Of a stretch of DNA of 64,000 nt, positions 1-11,890 are shown piece after piece. A program made the position numbers and the translations under genes. The DNA is taken from contig JAXRKN010000045.1 of assembly GCA_038502055.1 (NCBI GenBank), forward strand, positions 952,501 to 1,016,500, written 5' to 3'. Numbering within the stretch: the first letter of the stretch is position 1; each line of letters opens with the position of its first letter. The DNA comes from Tanytarsus gracilentus (lineage: Eukaryota > Arthropoda > Insecta > Diptera > Chironomidae). Below the pieces are notes generated by a model. The model saw only the letters and a program-made list of their open reading frames with translations, did no database searches and was not told where the DNA came from.

Positions 1-1946
1 AACCATCGATAAAATAAATAAATTGCTGCAGCAATCAAAAAAATAAAAGAAAACATTTTAAAATTGTCGTTGTGCACTCACTGAAGTCACGAAACAAAAT
101 GAGTTTTAGATTTTGATAATTATAAGCTTCGTCTTGTTTTACTGATAAGATGTCGAAATAAAAGAGGGCAAAATTAATCAGACGAAAAATAATTTTAAAC
201 CCATATTTTTTTCGTTAATGATTTTTATCTATTGCCATCCATTAAAGTGTAAAATTATCAGCTGAAAACTTTCATATTCAGAATTTTTATATTGTTTTAT
301 CTTTTATTACAATTTTCCCGACTCAATTTTAACCCTTCAATAAACCCATCTCAATATCCTTTTCCGAGGATTGTTTTTGTCTTCAGTTAATTTTTATTTT
401 ATTTTTCAATTCGAGCAATTTTTTTTATTTCTTCGCAGTTTTTACTTGCACCGACTTCACAACAACATGAAAATTATCCTCTCGCTTTTTTTTTTATTTT
501 TACACGCTTGTGTGAATTGCAATAACAGTTTTTAGCTCTTTTGTTGTTGCTTTTTTATTTGTTTCACTTAATAATAAAACAAAAATGGAGCGGATTATTT
601 TGAGACGATTAATAAGAAACTTGCAAACCTTCATAAGTGTCAAATCGAGCAAGATGATTTCAAATAACTCTCTAAAATATAAATTTTAAAGTTTTAAAAA
701 TTCAATTATTCCCCACCTTGTGTGAGAAAGTTAGTGCGGAAAAAAGAACGGAAAGGATGAGAAATCGTAATTTTTATTATCGAGATAAAAATGAGTGCGA
801 GAGAGGCAAACATGCGTATCATATCAACAAGCATTGAAGATAATTGATTTTGAAGCATTCTCCTCTCAATTTCTCATTTCTCCTTCGGTGCGTCCACTGT
901 AAAATAAAATTTTACGACACACACAGCATCGTTGTTGTTTTTCCTCTCTTTTTATTTTTTTCGAATTGGACGGCAATCAAATTGTAACTTTACGATTGTG
1001 CGTTTAAATGTTTGTTTTTTGTGTGTGTCTTTTCAATTTTCCAGTTGCTGGATCATCATCGCATGCAATCATCTCTGTCTTATTTTCTCCTCAAATGTTG
1101 TAAAATTATATTGAAGGCACTCGAAAAAATAAGAAAAAAAATTAGGAACATTAAACGTGTTGTAAGTTTTTTGAGGAAATAATCAATTTTAATTACTAAT
1201 TCAAATCTTTTTTAAAATAAATTATTTTAAAATTAACCTTAGTTCTTGTGTTAAAATTGAATTATTTGGCCTCACAAGTCGTTCTTATTTGAACCAACAA
1301 TTTGTAATGTCTCTACCTTGAAATTCTCGGATAAATGTTCTTGAAAATCAATTTTCCCTCAAATCAAGGTCTCATTATAACATTTTACCGCTACAAGGCA
1401 CTTAAGATTGTACTTGTCGCAGTCATCTGCATTATCAAGTCATCAATTATTCTAAAAAAATGTCTTATAATGAAGAGTGCAATTTATTTTCGCCTGTCAG
1501 TAGATGATGAGAGAGTGGGAGTTAAAAATGATTAAGATTAAATGGAAAAATAATTTTCGGTCATTTAATGGAGAATTAAAGAAAAAGATGAAGATTTTGG
1601 ATGTAAACATCTTTAGATTCAAGTTTATTTAGCCAAATATTGTTGGATGGATGAAGCAGATAATCTTATGTATTAAAAATAAAAATAAAATGTCACATCT
1701 TTTGATGCTGAAAAAAATATTTACATTTAATCTTATTCTTATGCGAAGATTTTCTGTCACGATCTGCGGCAGTTAAATACATTTAAATAAAATGCTACAT
1801 TATAAATTCAAGTTAAAATCATTAAAATAAAAGTCATTAACAGATCAACATAAAAAGTTGTTAAATATGAAATAAAATAAATTTATTTTAGAGTTTTTTT
1901 TATTAAATCCATTTGGCCACAAAAAATTTTCTATGTGTTATTGTAA
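1..1946. other. Non-coding AT-rich stretch
   Basis: I see no convincing coding exon, RNA gene or repeat array. Open frames here are short (about 60 codons), lack family motifs and have low-complexity T-rich composition. The stretch probably lies in a large intron or in the 5' flank of the sidestep-like gene, whose visible exons begin at 4677. Confidence 0.5.
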
Positions 1947-2109
1947 AATTAAGAAAGCAATTTTAAAGATTGCAGACGAAAAGATTAAAAACTTAATTAA
2001 AATGCATTTAAAAATTATGAAAATAAAATGCAAAGAAAAAATGGGAGTATTGTCGTCTCTTTCTCTCCTATACACTTTCTCACTCTTGCTTTTCACTCTC
2101 ATATATTTG

Positions 2110-2140
2110 TGACTATACTTCACAACCAGCATTAGTGACG
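2110..2140 (+). promoter_or_regulatory. Probable snRNA proximal sequence element region
   Basis: In insect snRNA genes a PSEA lies about 40-65 bp before the transcription start. The stretch around TTCACAACCAGCATTAGTG occupies that position and is identical before both U1 copies. The location follows from known insect snRNA promoter layout. I have not matched it to a consensus, so the exact limits are inferred. Confidence 0.4.
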
Positions 2141-2176
2141 TAGAATATTAAAGAACAAAAGTGAGCGAATGAACTC

Positions 2177-2340
2177 ATACTTACCTGGCGTAGGGGTTTT
2201 ACAGTGATCACTAAGGCTGTTCCCCCAGCATGAGTCTTTATCATTGCACCTCGATAGAGATGACTGCTGCGATTACTCAGCATATGAGTAACTCGTTCGC
2301 GCAATTTTTGGTAGCGGGGGCTTGCGTTCGCGCTTGCCCC
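2177..2340 (+). ncRNA. U1: U1 spliceosomal snRNA, copy 1
   Basis: U1 snRNA is the core of the U1 snRNP and pairs with 5' splice sites at the start of spliceosome assembly. The 5' end reads ATACTTACCTGG, the fly-type U1 start containing the splice-site-complementary ACTTACCTG. Then come the stem-loop I region, the GATCAC and CATTGCACCTCG loop motifs typical of U1-70K and U1A binding loops, the Sm site AATTTTTGG near 2303, and a terminal GC-rich hairpin closed by TTCG (about 2314-2340). The length of about 164 nt fits insect U1. It appears identical in sequence to the copy at 7970. Antisense open frames across it are shadows. Confidence 0.97.
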
Positions 2341-2360
2341 TACATTAATTAAATACATAA

Positions 2361-4676
2361 AAGAAAATTTAATAAATAATCGAGTTTAAAGATATTTTCT
2401 GTTTATTTATAAACATTTCGATTAAAAGTCAAAAGAATTAAACAATAAAAATAGTTAATTATGAATTAGTCACATTTTTCATGTTCACATTATTACATTC
2501 ATTTACATTAAGAACATCACGCAGTCGATTAAAAACACATTTTTTACACGGTTTCAAATTTTTTACCTTGTTTGAGATAAACATCAAAAATTAAGATTTG
2601 TTGCAAATCAACAAATTAAAATCTAGTTGTTAATTTTTATTCCAAAATGTATTAAATTTTTATTGAGAGTCACGAGAAAAGTTTTGTTTTATTGTAGTGT
2701 TTTAACTGCAAAAAAAAATCTCATCAAACTTCTAAATCTTATAGCGTTTCATATAAAATAAATTTTTAATGAATCTACTTTTTTCCTTCGCATTATTTAC
2801 ATTTAATTAAAACGTAAGAAAATGAGGTCATTTTCAATTTCCATTCGAAGTAATTTTAAAACTTTTAAACAACATAATTTAGAGGCATGAGGAAGGTGAG
2901 AGAAAAAGAAATTAAAAACTTGTTGCTCTAATTAGAATTTTTTCCTCTCTGGGTAAAAAGTTTCTGTAAACAACACCACTACGGGGTTAAAAAGTTTAAT
3001 TGCATTTTTTACTTACGACTTAAAGTTTATTCCATAAATAATTTTTATTGTTGTATAAACATCTGAGCATAGATGGGGTTTTTATAAGCTCTTCTGTTTT
3101 TGTTAGTCTGCAGCATTAATAATTAATTAAATTTCAATCGATAAAAATCACTTTGATGTTGATTGGAAAAGTTTAGTGAGAATTTATTTAAATTAAAATC
3201 ATCAACATGCAAAGATGAAGAGAGGAAAGTAAAGACATATACTTGTATTTTTTTGCAAGGTCAAACAGTTTATTAAAATTTAACCAGACATCTCAAACTC
3301 CCTCTCAAGTGAACATTGAGACTAAAATATTATCGCTAAATAAATCACTTAAAAAGCGAAATTTTAACCAACTACTTAACGCGTGTCACGTTACAAGTCA
3401 GCGAGAGAAAAATAACTTTATTAAGATTGGCTACTTGACAATAAATCATTTTGACAAATCTTCAAACTCATGTTACAATCACTCAACATGTCTCGCCACA
3501 CATTCAGTATTTCGGGAAAATTAATAATAAAATCAACAAAGAAAAAATGTCTCAAATTTCTTGATCAATTTTTTTTGAGTAGATATCAAATTATTGTTAT
3601 TTAGACTTGGTTACGGAGGAAATATGATTGAGGAAATTATAGAACCAGAAAATAATTCCATTCAGAAAATTATAGAGTTCAAACATCATAACTCAAAGGT
3701 GATCATAAAAGAAATCGAGTTTGGCTTCAAACACATTAAGCAGCATGAGGTTACACACATTTTATTGTACGCATATTGATGATGTATAAAACCGAAATAG
3801 AAACCACATGACTGAAACTGGAAACTGATCAAATGATACTGAATATAATGTATAGAAATGTATGAATGAAAGTTAAGATTTAAACTTTTAACTTAAAATA
3901 ATTTAAAGAAGTTCTTAAGAGATTCAAAACAAATTGAACATTTTTTTGTCTTTTTGATATTTTTATTGATAATAATATTTAGAAAAATTGCGTCATGAGC
4001 AAGAAACTTTTAGTCCACTTTGTATGAGTGAATTTAGATAGTGCATCATCACCCGTTAAAAATCAAATTTGAATCGACACTTATAAAAAGTTTTTGGCAA
4101 ATATTTCAATGCTTTTTATTCTCCAATCCTTCAATCATTGGCACATGACAGAATTTAAGTTGAAATTGGTATCGGTCAAAGTCAAAAAGGATTAGAGTAT
4201 GAAGAAAACAATGAAGAACCTCAACCTGATCCTTTTTTCCTTTCTTATCAAAACTTTTCTTATTTTTCTTCTTTTATGACAAATGACTTTTAAGTTTGTT
4301 CTTTTTCCACAATTCATTTAGAAAAGGGAAGAAAATTTTCCTTGAACTGATTTTTAAAGCATGAAATGAGATGATTTTTTATGTAACAAAGAAAGTTCCC
4401 AAAGGGTGAATAAAATCTCTCCAAATCACTTTTCATATATGAAGTGAAACATTTTCTGGCCTTTGTTAAAGACTTGAAGTTTTTCATTAGGAAAATTATA
4501 CAAATTTGCCTCGAAGAATTTTTTTGAGGATGAGCAACAAAAAAGAGTTGAGCATGAAAAAGACAAAAGAAAGAAATTTTTTTTAAATTTATTGCAACAA
4601 ATTCAAATTTTACTTCCCTCTCTTCTTGCGGCCACTCAACTTCCTTCCACAAAATTTCTTCTTGAAAAATGTGCAG
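2361..4676. other. Non-coding stretch upstream of sidestep exons
   Basis: AT-rich sequence without recognisable exons. Open frames at 3243-3524 and 3594-3779 show no family motif and no good splice context. The upstream Ig-domain exons expected for the sidestep-like gene are not found here and probably lie beyond the left edge of the window. Confidence 0.5.
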
Positions 4677-7636
4677 TGAAGCCAATTGCAGTGCATATAA
4701 CAACTAGAGAGAAATTTGTGTCGGCAGAAAAGCGCTACGATGTGGAGTGTAAGAGTTCCGGTTCACGTCCTGAGGCTGCGCTGACATGGTGGAAAGGCTC
4801 GAGACAAATTAAACGCATGGCCAAAAATGTATGAAAATGTTTGAAAACTTAATTGGCAAATTTTTTACGTTTTTTTTATCGATCAACAGTTTTCGGAGAC
4901 CGGCAATCAAACTTTGAGCGTCCTCACATTCATCCCAGTAGTTGATGACGATGGAAAATATTTGACATGTCGCGCCGAGAATCCATTCATACCGGATAGT
5001 GCAATTGAGGATAAATGGAGGCTTGTTGTGCATTGTGAGTTTTCTTTCTTTCGCTCTTCACAAAATGTGACTTTTCATCATGAACATCAACGTTATATGC
5101 CGTAGCGAATAATGAATCTATTCAGTCTCCCTATTTTAGAATATATTCAGCAACATCACACAATTAAAATCAAGAAAAAATAAATGTTTGTAAACAATTT
5201 TATAGAAATAATTAACAAAATCTTGTAATTTTTTTCTGACTGAAGTTAAAAGGAATGGAAAGAAAAGTTAAATATTTTGGATCCACTTTCACATTACCGA
5301 AAAATTTAAAAATCGATTCAGTTTACTCTTTTGATATCAAAAAATGCTCATTTAATTTTAAAAAATCTTAATCGAAAACGATAAAATTTTTATCATGTTA
5401 AATCACAAAAGTCTCCATGCGTATTTCAAATTGTTGCGGCAGGTGAGGAAAAAATTTACTCGAATTTGCGTTCAATTTAATTTAATTTCCACTCGAATGA
5501 AATTCGCAAGAGGACACAATGCAAATAAAATTGCGAGTGTAGAAATTAAATTTTTGCGATATTTTATTTAAATTTTTCCTTAAATCGATTTTCACTTTTT
5601 CGCAGGACGTCCGTTTGCATTGCAAAATTGTTCGGTGTCAAATCAATCAATTGACACAATTCACGTTGAGTGCATTGAAGGCTTTGATGGTGGCTTACCG
5701 CAAATGTTTCTCCTGGAAATGGTTGAGATTCCCACACTTAGACTAGTCAGAAATTTGACGCTTTATGTGAGTTTAATTTATGCTTATAAAAAAATGTATT
5801 CTATAAAATTATTTTTCATTCATCGACACAGAGACCACCAGTATCATTTTTTGTCGACAATCTCGAATCATCGAGTTCATATCGGCTGATTCTTTTCGCT
5901 GTGAATGCAAAAGGCCGTTCAGAGCCAGTGATAGTTGATGACATAAGCTTTAAGGGCGTCGCCAAATTTACAGGTGAGTTCACAACCCTTTTCATGTGCC
6001 AAATTCATAAAAATTTACTATTCAAACAAAGTGAAAGCATTTTGCATAATTTAATCATTTTTGTTTTTGGAATGCAATAAATTTAAAGAAAATTTCAGAT
6101 GAATAAAAATATTTTCTTGATGTTAAAAAATGTGAAAAGAATTGAAGTGAATTTGAGTTGAGTCTTTTGAAAATATTTATGATCTCAAAAGTTCTTTGAT
6201 CCAAATGTTGAAAGTAAAGCTAACATTTTCCATCCTCAATTTGACTTCAAATGAATTTTAAATTATTTGTCAAGTTTTTTAATCTTCATAAAATTCTTTC
6301 ACATTTTAAATTTCTCGTCTCTTCCAATTGAAATTCTAATGAGAAAATTTTTCATGAATTGCATTCAGATGTGGCACAAATAAATTTTTTTGCTTATCAT
6401 AAAGTGAAAATCAAATGAACTTTTTTACCTCCTCACAGGCGTTTCAAATGTGATGAGCGTTCCCGTATCACCCGTTCTTGCTGCACTCGTTCTCACTGCC
6501 GCTATCCTCTTTGCTGTCGTTTGCATCGTGTTGGCGACAATTTATCGAAAACACTCGCAAAAGTACGTGAGGAATTTTTTTCATCCAATTTTGATTTTTC
6601 CAAACTTAAAATGATTTCAATTTCACAGAAACAGCGTAGAGAAGCTGAAAAATGCGAAAACGATCGACATGAATGGCAAGTCGGTGGACTGTCAATTGCA
6701 ATCAATGTCACAGGTGACGATACGAGGAGAGAACGGAAGTCTTTCGACGCCTCTCGTCGTTGACGGCAATTTGATGCGCCAAAGTCCGCAACTAATGATG
6801 ATGGGCAATGGAAGTGATGCAATTGATGGCGATGACACCGACCCCGATGTGATTCCAAATCAATATGGTAAGTTCATTGATTAGTTCTTAAGAAAATCAA
6901 ATTTATATCAAAATGTTTTTGAGAAATTACAAGAAACATAAAATTAGAGACTGAACAGTCTTAAAAAATTTAGGAACTTTTTACCTAAATGAATTGAATG
7001 CACTGCAATTTTGTCTCAATATATAATGAATAATGTTTTGAACAATCTTCCTCATTCAGTACAGTTCCATGTATCGACTAAGAGTACACAATGTTCAAGA
7101 TTAAATTTCTCTTCATTATCATGGCATTAATTGACAACTTTTGTCTTGTCCTGTTCCTCTTTCTGCTTGTACCCACAAGTCCCAATATCAATAATAATCA
7201 TGATTATTTTGGGCTTTATTAAGAAGCCTTTTCATTTTTGGGGACAATAAATTAATTCAAAAATGAACTTGAATGCCTTCGAGAGCTAATCTCAAATTGA
7301 GTTCAATTGTTCTCAATAAAGATTAATTTGGAGCCATGTTAATCATGTCCTTTGCCATATGAATTGAAATTTGTTTTACATCAAAATTAATTAATTAAAT
7401 TTCTTTTCTTCTCTGACATAGAACGACGTCCGTTGAAATCGACTATTCCCATTCCACTCTTTCGTAGCCCCACAGCACATTTAGTGCCAAATGACATAAT
7501 GGAAGATGATCGAGAATCACTCGGACTGAATTTAAATCTCACATCGTCTTCTTATGATCCGACAACATTGCATCATGGCAATGGAAATAATGAAATCCTT
7601 CATCATTATTCTTTTTTGCAGCCCAACAAACAAATT
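4677..7636 (+). CDS. Sidestep-family Ig/FN3 transmembrane receptor, partial
   Basis: Sidestep-family proteins are cell-surface Ig receptors used in axon guidance, binding Beaten-path partners. Visible exons: 4677-4828, 4890-5034, 5606-5766, 5832-5973, 6439-6562, 6629-6867, 7422-7636. The first two encode one Ig domain (VSAEKRYDVECKSSGSRPEA, WWKG, then DDDGKYLTCRAENP). The next two encode the membrane-proximal FN3 domain (VECIEGFDGGLPQ, then FAVNAKGRSEPV). Exon 6439-6562 holds a single transmembrane helix (VLAALVLTAAILFAVVCIVL), followed by a cytoplasmic tail with DPDVIPNQYERRPLK. N-terminal Ig domains and the 3' end are not visible. The middle Ig domains expected between 5034 and 5606 are absent, and direct joining of those two exons gives an in-frame TGA. 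The last visible exon ends at a good donor (GTAAGT), so at least one exon follows. Family assignment is firm; the exact paralogue is not. Confidence 0.85.
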
Positions 7637-7739
7637 GTAAGTATTTTGATTAATTATTGTAGAATTGAGCTATAATTATTCACAAATTTATTTTTAAACG
7701 ACTCATATAAAAATTATTGCTTTAGCGCCGTTATTAAAA

Positions 7740-8152
7740 AATTAAGAAAGCAATTTTAGAGATTGCAGACGAAAAGATTAAAAACTTAATTAAAATGCAT
7801 TTAAAAATTATGAAAATAAAATGCAAAGAATAAATGAAAGTATTGTCGTCTCTTTCTCTCCTATACACTTTCTCACTCTTGCTTTTCACTCTCATATATT
7901 TGTGACTATACTTCACAACCAGCATTAGTGACGTAGAATATTAAAGAACAAAAGTGAGCGAATGAACTCATACTTACCTGGCGTAGGGGTTTTACAGTGA
8001 TCACTAAGGCTGTTCCCCCAGCATGAGTCTTTATCATTGCACCTCGATAGAGATGACTGCTGCGATTACTCAGCATATGAGTAACTCGTTCGCGCAATTT
8101 TTGGTAGCGGGGGCTTGCGTTCGCGCTTGCCCCTACATTAATTAAATACATA
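7740..8152 (+). repeat. Duplicated U1 locus, copy 2
   Basis: Near-identical to 1947-2360. Its left edge lies about 100 bp beyond the last visible sidestep-like exon, so it sits in that gene's intron or immediate 3' flank, in the same orientation. Confidence 0.9.
7970..8133 (+). ncRNA. U1: U1 spliceosomal snRNA, copy 2
   Basis: Full-length second U1 gene. It has the same 5' end ATACTTACCTGG, Sm site AATTTTTGG and terminal TTCG hairpin as copy 1, with no difference I can see inside the transcript. Its upstream 230 bp, including the probable PSEA, are also conserved, so it is likely transcribed from its own promoter and is not a retroposed pseudogene: there is no A-tail and the flanks are copied. 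Confidence 0.96.
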
Positions 8153-11100
8153 AAATAATCAAATCTAAACATAATTTATTATACTATCGATTTTGCATTG
8201 AGTGAGCATAATCTGATAATCTGTCGTTAAACTTTTTAATTTTTTTCCTAAACGTTCAAAAAGCTGACGTTAAAACTTGCAAAGCAGATTAAATTCACCA
8301 TCGTATACGATGTAAAACTTTAATGAAATTATTTCTCTTGTTCTCGAAAACTTTAACTTTAATTTGAATTATTTTATGTTCAACGCAAACATCTTTTTGA
8401 TAAAAAAAAATTAAAAATTTGAGAAATTTTGCAATTTTGCACTTTTAACTTGAAACTGTTAACAGCAAGTTTTCCTTTTCCTTTTGAGAGAAATTTACTC
8501 CGCTTATGAATTATTAATGAAGAAAGTTCTCTTTGTTTCTTATTTGGACGGAACTTATCTGTATGGGAAGTGCGGTTTTATTAGAAGAGGAAGTTTTCCA
8601 TCCAAAAGTTTTCTTTTAAATTTTAAGAAATTAACTTTGACTTTTGGTGACTTTTCGAGAAGGAATAACAAAAAACTTTTGTTCGGTAATGTTTTTATTT
8701 CTCTATTTACTGAAGCCATAAACCCAGAAAATATTTCTCACTACAAATAATTTAAACCCATAAGAGCAAAATCAATCCAATTTATAACAATTTGTCAGCA
8801 TAAAAATTCTTCACGCACAATTGCTTAATGGAGCAGCAAATTGGTTTCAAATTTTTTATCATGTGTGTAAATACATGGCTTTTGATGCTTGCTGAACTGG
8901 ATAACATTTACTCATGCCACATGCCACATGACTTAATTATTGAGAACTATGTTCAAAGCGTATATAATACAAAATAAGGAAAGAGTTTTCTTTTTATGTT
9001 CATCTAATTGGCTCCTAAATAATTCAAAAAAATTGATCAAAGAAGGAAGAAAATTTATTTTGTTCAATAAGAAGATTTATCAAAGCTTTGCCTAATTTAT
9101 TTTTTATTTCACCAACCTGAGCACTACGCTCTAAAGCTCCAATGTATGCAGAAAACGGTCTCCAAAGTACTTTGATGCATTAAAAGAACTCATCGATCCG
9201 AGCTATAGAGAAAAGATTTATGCACCACTTGAGAGAGTGAGCTAAAAAATTAATTATTCATAAGAATTCAATTACTGAGCAATGAAAATTTAATAGAAAA
9301 TGAAAAATCTGCGATAAAAAAGTTCCTCACAAAAAAAAGTTCACATCTGCTAAACGGGAAAACTTTAACTTGATTATGATGGAAGTAGGAATGGGAGGAG
9401 CAATTGACGCAGGTGACGCAATAAATTATTCATTGCACAAGACATGAAGCAAGACAGTTCTTGCGGAAGATGAAGAAGAAGAAAAACTTTTTTTATGTTG
9501 CTTACCGTGGGAAAATCTTTTTCAATAAAGAAAAAGAATTTTTTAATTTGATTTGGGAATATTTTCTTGGAAATTCTTAACGTTTAATATTCAAAGAGGT
9601 AAATACTTGTGTGAATGTTTTGTGGAAGCGATGAAGTTAAAATGCTTTTTGTTGGAAATTTTTAAATGAAAAACTGAAGTTTTTTTAAAAAAAATTCCTG
9701 TCATATTAAAAATTCTAGAAATATAATATTTTAAAGACGCTTATAGTTATCAAACTCTTTAAAATCTCTCGAAAATGTTAGGCTTTAAAAATATTCACGT
9801 ATCTTAACTCACGCATGTCACGTTTGAATTTCAATTCAATTTCGTAATCCCTTCGGCTATTGAACTCTTTTTCATTCCAATCTCCTCCGATAAGAGCTCA
9901 AAGCCAAATCGAGTGAAAGTGATGTACTGGCATCCGAATTGTCAATAGATATGTGCATTGGGAGAAAAAAAGAGGAATTTGTTGTGTAATCGAGTGTAAA
10001 ACCTTCCGATAAATTCACATTGACATGCTCTATATCGAGTGAGATTTATCTCATTGCATATCGAATTCGATTATTTGTGTAACTTTTTATTTCACATGCC
10101 TTGTTTAGCAGCAAATAATGGAGAAAAGATCCTTGGAGATTAAAATGAGACAGTTTGAACTTAAGATTAAATTATTTTTCTTTTTAAAAATGTACACAAA
10201 AACTTTTTAAAAAAAGTTGAATGAAAATCCTTCAAAGCCCCATTTTTATGAAACCTGAAAACTAGTGCTCGGTATTATTTAATCCCTTTTACCTCCTTTA
10301 TATCTTCACGTAAACTTTTCAGGATTTTCTTGATGCTTCTTTAGAAACTTTCTCTCTTTATGATCACCGTATATATTTTCAGTTTAAAAACTTTTCGATG
10401 GAACAAAAGATTTTCATTTTTGAAAGCTCATTAAAAATTTATCGAGAAGAAGAAATCTTTCGCAGTTTTTCATTCCACACACTTACACGGGAGTTCTTGG
10501 CAGCAGCATAAATTTCCATCATGAGCTGAAAAATACTTAAATAACTCTGAGACGCAATGTATGCTTAAAAAACTTTTTCCGTTTAAAGTTTTTGTCTCGT
10601 CAATTAGCTCAAAATTTAATTCCTCTAATCAGATGCTGAAATATATTCTCTAATCACACGCTTCAGATATTCACGCACATATCATCAATGATGTTGACTC
10701 TATTAGCGATGCAATGCATTGATGCAGTTGCATAAAATCACAAAATTTTCGAAAATTGCTAAGTAAACACAAAAACACATTGCATCGCAGTATGTATACG
10801 CCTTCAAACTAAATTAAATCGGAAAATTTTGTTCGATAATGGATATCATAGAGTTAAAACTATATGTTTTCAAAAAAGTTTAAATTTAAAAATTATTTGA
10901 AATATTTATTTTTAAAAATTTTTGTTCCCTACTTATATTTTTTTAACCATTTAAAATTATTTTTTTAAAAGCTTTTGAAAATTATTTTTTTATTAAAACT
11001 GATTTTTTTGTGGATCAATTTCACCATTTATAATCAATTAAAAAATCTTCAATCGATTTTTTTAAGTGAACAAACTTTTCAAGGCAAACAAAACAAAGCG

Positions 11101-11890
11101 AAAATAAATAAAAAATTCGTAAGCGGATTAAAATGGAAAAATTAATATAGAATTAATTGAAATTATTTTGTCTACACGCGTGTTGTCGAAAACAATTTTT
11201 AAAACCCTTTGAAAGTGTGTCTTTATAAATTTTCTGTCGCAATTTAATTAAATTTCTTCCTGTACCTGATTAAAGGCGGAAAACTAAAGCAAACAAATTT
11301 AAAATGATGTAGGAAAATGTCTTTATTTTGCGGAAACTCATCGACTAATTTAATTTCTTCTCCTTTTTTATTTCTTCTACCTATAGTAAGTAAGTGAATG
11401 AGGTAAATTACGAGGAAAAGACAAAAAAGGGTTTCGCACAACATCATCAGCGTAAAATTAAGAGCAAGAAAGGAAGTTGTGAGATATTTATGCTTCACCT
11501 CCGCATTTTCGTAATGCAATGTCAAATTAAGTTAGCATACTTTTTCCCCGAGAAAACTCTCTTTCACGTTAATTTAAAAATTAAAGCTTGTTTGCTTATT
11601 TTTTTAGCTTTACTTAAAAATTTTACGATTACTGAAAAGGGATAAATCTAGGGAAACTGAATTTAATCAAGGGGTGAACACTGATAAAGGTTTAATTCAT
11701 AAAGTAAATTTTTTCTGAACTAAACTTAATTCAGTTTCTGAATTTTGCACTCTTGATTAACGATCAATAAACTGCTAATGGAAGCTCTTAAAATTTCTCG
11801 ATGGAAACCGCATTAAATACCCATAAACTATCATCACAATCCATTATATCAATAAAAAGACTTTTAATACTTTCACTAAAAACTCTCATT
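8153..11890. other. Non-coding stretch between sidestep-like gene and MRP gene
   Basis: AT-rich, with no exon I can defend. A terminal exon of the sidestep-like gene should lie somewhere downstream of 7636. A weak candidate is near 9120-9170, where several AG acceptors precede a short frame ending in TGA, but nothing confirms it. Open frames at 8484-8750 and 11244-11645 have no motif support. Confidence 0.45.

Larger units (their letters stand above)
1947..2360 (+). repeat. Duplicated U1 locus, copy 1
   Basis: About 413 bp that recurs almost unchanged at 7740-8152 in the same orientation. The block comprises roughly 230 bp upstream of the U1 transcript, the whole U1 sequence, and about 20 bp downstream. 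Sequence outside the block is unrelated between the two loci. The few differences I see are in the upstream part, so the whole transcription unit with its promoter was copied. Confidence 0.9.

Noticed and set aside
1938..2358. Antisense open frames across the first U1 locus (and 7734-8172 across the second)
   Set aside because: They are minus-strand shadows of the duplicated U1 block; their similarity to each other reflects the DNA duplication and not a protein family.
9120..9170. Terminal exon of the sidestep-like gene
   Set aside because: Several AG acceptors and a short phase-0 frame exist, but the peptide shows no family resemblance; left as an open question.
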